DNA of 10,343 nucleotides, from NCBI RefSeq assembly GCF_938040115.1, contig NZ_CALHXD010000125.1, forward strand, positions 1 to 10,343, given 5' to 3'. The DNA comes from an uncultured Campylobacter sp. (lineage in GTDB: Bacteria > Campylobacterota > Campylobacteria > Campylobacterales > Campylobacteraceae). Under the pieces are notes generated by a model. The model was not told the origin of the DNA and did no database searches. It worked only from the letters and a program-made list of their open reading frames with translations. The translations under genes were made by a program, and so were the position numbers. Shown here one piece after another: positions 6,660-10,343 of the stretch (the first letter of the stretch is position 1; each line of letters starts with the position of its first letter).

Positions 6660-7997
6660 ATGGACATCAAAAACGTAACCGAAACGATCGCGATGATCGA
6701 GGAGCAAAATTTCGACATCCGCACGATCACGATGGGTATCAGCCTGCTTGACTGCATCGATCCCGATATCGACAAAGCCGCGGAGAAAATTTACGCAAAG
6801 ATCACCGACAAGGCGCGCGATCTGGTAAAGGTCGGCAATGAAATTTCAGCAGAGCTTGGCATCCCGATCGTAAATAAGCGCGTCTGCGTAACGCCTATCG
6901 CCATCATCGGCGCAGCGACAAACGCTACTGACTACGTGCCGCTTGCTAAAGCGATGGACGAGGCTGCCAAAAAGGTCGGTATCGACTTTATCGGCGGCTT
7001 TTCGGCGCTCGTGCAAAAGGGCTACGCAAAGGGCGATAAAATTTTAATCGACTCCATCCCTGCCGCGCTCGCCGCGACGCAGAAGGTCTGCTCGTCGGTA
7101 AATATCGGCTCGACCAAAACCGGCATAAATATGAGCGCGGTCGCCGATATGGGGCGCGTGATCAAAGAAACGGCGCGGCTTTCCGATCTTGGCGCTGCAA
7201 AGCTGGTCGTGTTTGCCAACGCCGTCGAGGATAATCCCTTTATGGCGGGCGCATTTCACGGCGTGGGCGAGGCCGAGGTCGTCATAAACGTGGGCGTATC
7301 AGGCCCGGGCGTCGTTAAGCGCGCGCTTGAGAAGGTGCGCGGAGCGAGCTTTGACGTGGTCGCCGAGACCGTGAAAAAGACGGCGTTTAAGATCACGCGC
7401 ATCGGACAGCTCGTAGGGCAAATGGCGTCCGAGCGGCTGGGCGTGAAATTTGGCATCGTAGATCTCTCGCTAGCTCCGACTCCTGCCGTGGGCGATTCGG
7501 TCGCGCGCGTGCTTGAGGAGATGGGACTAGAGCGCGTCGGCACGCACGGCACGACGGCAGCTCTGGCGCTGCTAAACGACGCGGTCAAAAAGGGCGGCGT
7601 CATGGCCTGCAACCAAGTAGGCGGGCTTAGCGGCGCGTTTATCCCCGTCTCGGAGGATGAAGGCATGATAGCTGCGGTGCGCGCAGGCTCGTTAAATTTG
7701 GAAAAGCTCGAAGCGATGACCGCGATCTGCTCGGTGGGGCTCGATATGATCGCAATCCCGCAGGATACGCCCGAGCAAACGATCGCCGCGATCATAGCCG
7801 ACGAGGCCGCGATCGGCGTGATAAATCAAAAAACGACCGCCGTACGCATAATACCAAAGGGCAAAGAGGGCGATACGCTGGAATTCGGCGGGCTTCTGGG
7901 CAGCGCGCCCGTGATGAGCGTAAATAAAAACTCATCCGCAGACTTCATAGCCCGCGGCGGCCAGATCCCAGCACCCATTCATAGTTTTAAGAATTAA
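6660..7997 (+). CDS. UPF0210 / DUF711 (PFL-like) family protein
   Basis: The 445-residue protein belongs to the DUF711/UPF0210 family, often labelled PFL family protein because its fold resembles pyruvate formate-lyase-like barrels. Recognisable stretches are the N-terminal TITMGISLLDCID, KRVCVTPIAIIGAA, a central GVSGPGVV, VDLSLAPTPAVGDSVA, GTHGTTAALALLNDAVKKGG and a C-terminal GLDMIAIPQDTP. I see no glycyl-radical signature, so radical chemistry should not be assumed. There is no signal peptide; it is expected in the cytoplasm. The length is that of the family and the gene looks complete. It starts 9 nt after the ACT gene with only a poor Shine-Dalgarno (AAGG overlapping the upstream stop), so translation is probably coupled. 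The biochemical role is unknown. Confidence 0.93.
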   Translation: MDIKNVTETIAMIEEQNFDIRTITMGISLLDCIDPDIDKAAEKIYAKITDKARDLVKVGNEISAELGIPIVNKRVCVTPIAIIGAATNATDYVPLAKAMDEAAKKVGIDFIGGFSALVQKGYAKGDKILIDSIPAALAATQKVCSSVNIGSTKTGINMSAVADMGRVIKETARLSDLGAAKLVVFANAVEDNPFMAGAFHGVGEAEVVINVGVSGPGVVKRALEKVRGASFDVVAETVKKTAFKITRIGQLVGQMASERLGVKFGIVDLSLAPTPAVGDSVARVLEEMGLERVGTHGTTAALALLNDAVKKGGVMACNQVGGLSGAFIPVSEDEGMIAAVRAGSLNLEKLEAMTAICSVGLDMIAIPQDTPEQTIAAIIADEAAIGVINQKTTAVRIIPKGKEGDTLEFGGLLGSAPVMSVNKNSSADFIARGGQIPAPIHSFKN

Positions 7998-8022
7998 AGC
8001 TTAACCCGCTTAAGGAGGAAAA

Positions 8023-8436
8023 ATGAGAGCGTTTGCATTATTTGCAGCGGCTTTGCTTCTAAGCGGCTGCTCCATAATCTCGGCATTTTATAGCAAGGAG
8101 AAAAAATTCGAGCTGGCGGGCTTGGGGCAAGACGGGGTCTATAGGACTTCGGACGGCAGCACAGACACGCTAATAAAAATAACGTCCGCCCGCACAAAAG
8201 AGGGCGAGCCGTATCGTATAATCCACACGCTGGAAATTCCTAAAAATTCTACCCTGACGGATTTTGATAGCAACGATAAAGAGGTATTTAAAATAGACTG
8301 CTCCAAGAATCGTTGCTCGCCCGAATATGACAGGGAACCGAAAAGAATCGCCATTTCTTGGCCCGCGCCGAATGGGGGCGGCGTTTTTGACGGCGTCATA
8401 TATCTAAAAAATTTACGGCTCGTAAAGGCGTATTAA
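8023..8436 (+). CDS. small predicted lipoprotein, function unknown
   Basis: The 137-residue protein starts with a short lipoprotein signal: a basic MR, a hydrophobic stretch rich in Ala and Leu, and the lipobox LSGC with C16 as the lipidated residue. Serine at +2 is compatible with outer-membrane sorting. The mature part is soluble and looks beta-rich, with two cysteines near the middle (DCSKNRC) that could form a disulfide. I do not recognise a family. The start is well supported by TAAGGAGG 4 nt upstream. The gene lies 25 nt after the DUF711 gene on the same strand and may be read with it, although a functional link is not evident. Confidence 0.85.
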   Translation: MRAFALFAAALLLSGCSIISAFYSKEKKFELAGLGQDGVYRTSDGSTDTLIKITSARTKEGEPYRIIHTLEIPKNSTLTDFDSNDKEVFKIDCSKNRCSPEYDREPKRIAISWPAPNGGGVFDGVIYLKNLRLVKAY

Positions 8437-8514
8437 ATTTGCGGATTTAAAAGAGCGCAAAATTCTAAGTCGCCGCGATGGAATTTAGCTCTAAATTTTA
8501 CGCTTGCAGGCGTG

Positions 8515-8579
8515 GAATTTTGAGTTAGAATTTCGGCGCGGAATTTCGTTTTGAAATTTCGGCTTGAAATTTTACGGCG
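8515..8579 (+). repeat. five degenerate 13-bp units with AATTT at fixed phase
   Basis: Five successive 13-bp units begin at 8515, 8528, 8541, 8554 and 8567. Each starts (G/A)AATTT and continues with a variable, often CG-rich, half; examples are GAATTTCGGCGCG and AAATTTCGGCTTG. Two related words at 8481 and 8493 are spaced 12 bp apart. The array lies in the non-coding stretch after the lipoprotein gene. Confidence 0.55.
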
Positions 8580-8598
8580 CGATCCCCGCGGCGCGCTA

Positions 8599-8638
8599 AA
8601 ATTTTAAAATTTCGCCGTAAGGCGAGACGTTAAAATTT
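8599..8638 (+). repeat. nested inverted repeat / hairpin
   Basis: An outer 9-bp stem (AAATTTTAA with TTAAAATTT) encloses an inner 5-bp stem (TCGCC with GGCGA) capped by GTAA, a GNRA-type tetraloop in RNA. No T-run follows. Confidence 0.4.
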
Positions 8639-8858
8639 CATTACCGCTCGCGGCGGACAAGCGGCGGGTCTTTTGAAATTTTAAAGCGGCTTGCATTGAA
8701 ATTTTAAAATTTAAAAGCAACCTGTTTCGTTATCATTGCTCGTCCGCTTAAGAAGCGAGCGGGATTCTATTTCGGCGGCGGATTTAAACACAGCGCGCAA
8801 AAACAGGCACAGCATCGAAATTTTAAAAAACGACGCGAAAATATGAGGCGGAAATAAA

Positions 8859-9314
8859 ATGCAAAAAAAGGCTTGGGAATTTGGCGAGCTTGAAAAGGTC
8901 GCAACGGACGAGGGCTTCATTTGGTACGCGGAGCTAAAAAGCGAAAGCTCTAGCGAGGTGCCGTTTTGTCTTGTATCTGCAGATACGGCGGATGTGGACG
9001 ATGAGACTATCTTGCTCGCGCAGCGCATCGCTAGGGATATCGATCGGTACGTAAAAGACGCCCTTGTCTTCTTGCGAGACGAGCTTAGACGCGAGTATCG
9101 TTTGGGCGAGGATGAGCTTAGACTGCTTGACGTGCCCGTTTGCGATCTGCCGTTTGAGCTGCCGCAATGCACGTTTTACGCGCGCGATACGCAGTGGCTG
9201 ATGAGATTTGCCGAGGGCGCGCTTGATATTTGCGAGCCTTTCGGCATCGGGGTGATTTTCGAGGGTGAAAGACCGCTGCGCGTGGAAAATTTAGAGCTTA
9301 GCAGAGGGTATTAA
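8859..9314 (+). CDS. hypothetical acidic protein, orphan gene
   Basis: The 151-residue protein is soluble and acidic, with no signal peptide or membrane segment. It begins with a Trp/Phe-containing strand pattern (AWEFGELEKV, FIWYAEL), has a helical centre rich in Asp, Glu and Arg (about 45-85), and ends with a Phe/Gly-rich part (FGIGVIFEGERPLRVENLEL). I do not recognise the family. The general shape resembles immunity-like or DUF2262-like accessory proteins, but that is only an impression. The ATG has a modest GAGG upstream. This strand is chosen because the overlapping minus-strand frame gives a low-complexity, serine-rich product. The gene stands alone between two repeat-rich gene-poor stretches, as recently acquired or strain-specific genes often do. 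Confidence 0.72.
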   Translation: MQKKAWEFGELEKVATDEGFIWYAELKSESSSEVPFCLVSADTADVDDETILLAQRIARDIDRYVKDALVFLRDELRREYRLGEDELRLLDVPVCDLPFELPQCTFYARDTQWLMRFAEGALDICEPFGIGVIFEGERPLRVENLELSRGY

Positions 9315-9372
9315 CCGCGGATAAAATTTTAAATTTAGAGGTGATTTTAAAATTTATACAGCGCGTAAATCG

Positions 9373-9388
9373 GCGCGTTATGGCGCGC
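9373..9388 (+). repeat. small GC hairpin after the orphan gene
   Basis: GCGCG pairs with CGCGC across a TTATGG loop, 58 nt after the stop codon at 9314. It lacks a T-run, so a terminator role is doubtful. Confidence 0.35.
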
Positions 9389-9808
9389 TCCCGCGGATAA
9401 ATTTAAATCGCGGCTCGTTGTCGTTTTTGAAATTTTGTGGCGCACTGTAGCGGCTAAGATACACTTTGAAAAGGCAGCGTTTAAATTTCATTTCCTGCGC
9501 TGTGTCGCGCAGATCCCTCTTTCGTGCCCTTAAAAGCTAGCGTTTATGACGGCGGCGTGAATGTAGGTGCGGGCTCGTCGGAATTCTACGAAAAATTTTG
9601 AAAGTATCCGCGCACAACGGCAAGTAAAAAGCGCGCGAAAATTCGGCGTTTGGACGCATGCCCGCTCATAGCTGCTACGGATTGGGCGAGCGAAGCGACA
9701 GAATTTAAACGCAGGGCGCGCGCAGGAAAAAGTCGAAGATAGGTGCGGAGAGATGCAAAAAAAACGGAAAGGCGCGCAGCGGTATAGAGTGGGGTAGTGC
9801 GACTGCCG

Positions 9809-9835
9809 CAAATCAGGCTCGTAAATTGCGGATCG
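9809..9835 (+). repeat. 27-bp direct repeat, copy 1
   Basis: This copy matches 10187-10213 with three mismatches over 27 bp. The final 13 bases, AAATTGCGGATCG, are identical in both copies. It lies in non-coding DNA. Confidence 0.55.
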
Positions 9836-9991
9836 AAAGCGGGCTGAAATCAAAAGCTCGGCGCGTAGATTTACGGATCGGGCGTTTAGGAAAGGACGGG
9901 ACGCGCACCGCGAATTTAGCGATTTGGCGCGCAGAACGCGAATCAAAAAGCGCCGTAAGCAAAGAGGCGCGCAGCGAAATTTTGCGCTCCT

Positions 9992-10061
9992 TGAAATTTT
10001 ATAAAATTTTGCCGCAAAATTTACACTTTTTAAAATTCTATAAAATTCTGCTTGCAGAGTT
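9992..10061 (+). repeat. pair of imperfect direct repeats about 39 bp apart
   Basis: The word ATAAAATTTTG within copy 1 (9992-10022) corresponds to ATAAAATTCTG in copy 2 (10031-10061). Similarity extends over about 30 bp with several substitutions and one single-base gap. Confidence 0.45.
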
Positions 10062-10186
10062 TGCCCGTAAAATTTTTAAAGCTCTTGGCGGTCTTTTTTG
10101 AAATTTATGAAGCAGATCGCCGCGCAAGCGCCGCCGAGTAAAATTTGAGATCAAAGCAAGCTGAAAGTAGAAATTTTAAGCGCGAG

Positions 10187-10213
10187 CAAATTTGGCTCGC
10201 AAATTGCGGATCG
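10187..10213 (+). repeat. 27-bp direct repeat, copy 2
   Basis: Second copy of the element at 9809-9835. Its left part overlaps a perfect 6-bp hairpin, GCGAGC/GCTCGC with loop AAATTTG (10182-10200). The first copy lacks this hairpin. Confidence 0.55.
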
Positions 10214-10343
10214 GGTGTATGCGATGGCAACGGCGCGGAGCGCAAATTTAGCGGAAAATCGATGTATAAATTTCGCGCGCAAATTTCGCGCTCCGCCAGG
10301 TGGAATTTAACGCGCAAATTTCACGACGAAATTTCAGGGCGTT

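Larger units (their letters stand above)
8437..8858. other. intergenic stretch with AATTT-word repeats and hairpins
   Basis: No gene is seen in these 422 bases. They hold many AATTT-containing words, including a 13-bp periodic array (8515-8579), the repeated word TTGAAATTTTAAA (8673 and 8697), a nested hairpin (8599-8638) and a small hairpin with stem CGCTT/AAGCG (8745-8757). The minus strand is open from 9172 into this stretch, but its product is a serine-rich shadow of the gene at 8859. A promoter for that gene must lie here, but no clear -10 box is identified. Confidence 0.6.
9315..10343. other. gene-poor, repeat-rich tail of the window
   Basis: About 1 kb without a convincing gene. The open frames (minus 9530-9946, plus 9826-10101, minus 10105-10317) lack ribosome binding sites and have Arg/Ser/Phe-rich products typical of chance frames in this DNA. 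The stretch holds frequent AAATTT and GCGCGC words, a repeated CCGCGGATAAA (9315 and 9391), a hairpin (9373-9388), a 27-bp direct repeat (9809 and 10187), a second imperfect repeat pair (9992 and 10031) and a hairpin at 10182-10200. No tRNA, rRNA, transposase fragment or CRISPR array was seen. Confidence 0.6.

Noticed and set aside
7256..7795. Long minus-strand frame opposite the DUF711 gene
   Set aside because: It is antisense to a conserved family protein; its Ser/Thr/Pro/Ala-rich product reflects the codon pattern of the real gene.
8515..8710. CRISPR array suggested by evenly spaced AATTT words
   Set aside because: Units are 13 bp and degenerate, with no conserved 25-40 bp repeat, no unique spacers and no cas genes.
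8711..9172. 153-codon minus-strand frame overlapping the orphan gene
   Set aside because: The product is serine-rich and low complexity, while the plus-strand product has normal protein composition and an ATG with a plausible SD.
9530..9946. 138-codon minus-strand frame in the right stretch
   Set aside because: No SD, a product rich in Arg, Ser, Cys and Phe, and no motif; judged to be a chance frame.
9826..10101. 91-codon plus-strand frame containing the repeated KFYKIL peptide
   Set aside because: It begins at TTG without an SD, and the repeated peptide only reflects the underlying DNA repeat.

Overview
The window looks like a chromosomal segment of an epsilonproteobacterium (Campylobacterota), most likely a Campylobacter. 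The evidence is the gene content and order (ispDF, then an orphan HP1021/Cj1608-type regulator, then a Sat-like gene, with mrp close by), the fused IspD-IspF, the short ThiC, frequent CTA leucine codons, and very common AAATTT/AAATTTG words. The fairly high GC content by eye fits the oral group (C. showae, C. rectus, C. gracilis) better than C. jejuni. The species call is inference.

Layout. Positions 1-544 hold no convincing gene. On the minus strand, 3782 to 545 is a compact operon: ispDF (isoprenoid precursor synthesis), a phospho-acceptor-less response regulator, and a Sat-like protein that keeps the fold and zinc site of ATP sulfurylase but has lost its signature active-site residues. A 99-bp divergent promoter region (3783-3881) separates it from a plus-strand series: thiC (thiamine pyrimidine synthase), mrp (Fe-S carrier ATPase, overlapping thiC by 11 bp), a weak hairpin, then an ACT-domain protein (UPF0237), a DUF711/UPF0210 protein and a small lipoprotein. 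From 8437 the DNA changes character. Two gene-poor stretches (8437-8858 and 9315-10343), full of AAATTT words, short direct repeats and small hairpins, flank one orphan acidic protein of 151 residues (8859-9314).

How the genes fit together. ThiC carries an oxygen-sensitive 4Fe-4S cluster and Mrp/ApbC proteins handle such clusters, so the overlapping pair makes functional sense; here Mrp lacks one of the two usual cluster cysteines. The regulator and Sat-like gene are translationally coupled and follow ispDF. A TGTTACG site at the ispDF promoter resembles the HP1021 box as I recall it and could mean autoregulation. The ACT and DUF711 genes are a widely conserved pair of unknown function.

I see no mobile element, CRISPR array, tRNA or rRNA, and no clearly new multigene defence system. 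The most unusual items are the degenerate Sat-like protein beside the atypical regulator, the one-cysteine Mrp, and the repeat-rich non-coding DNA around the orphan gene.
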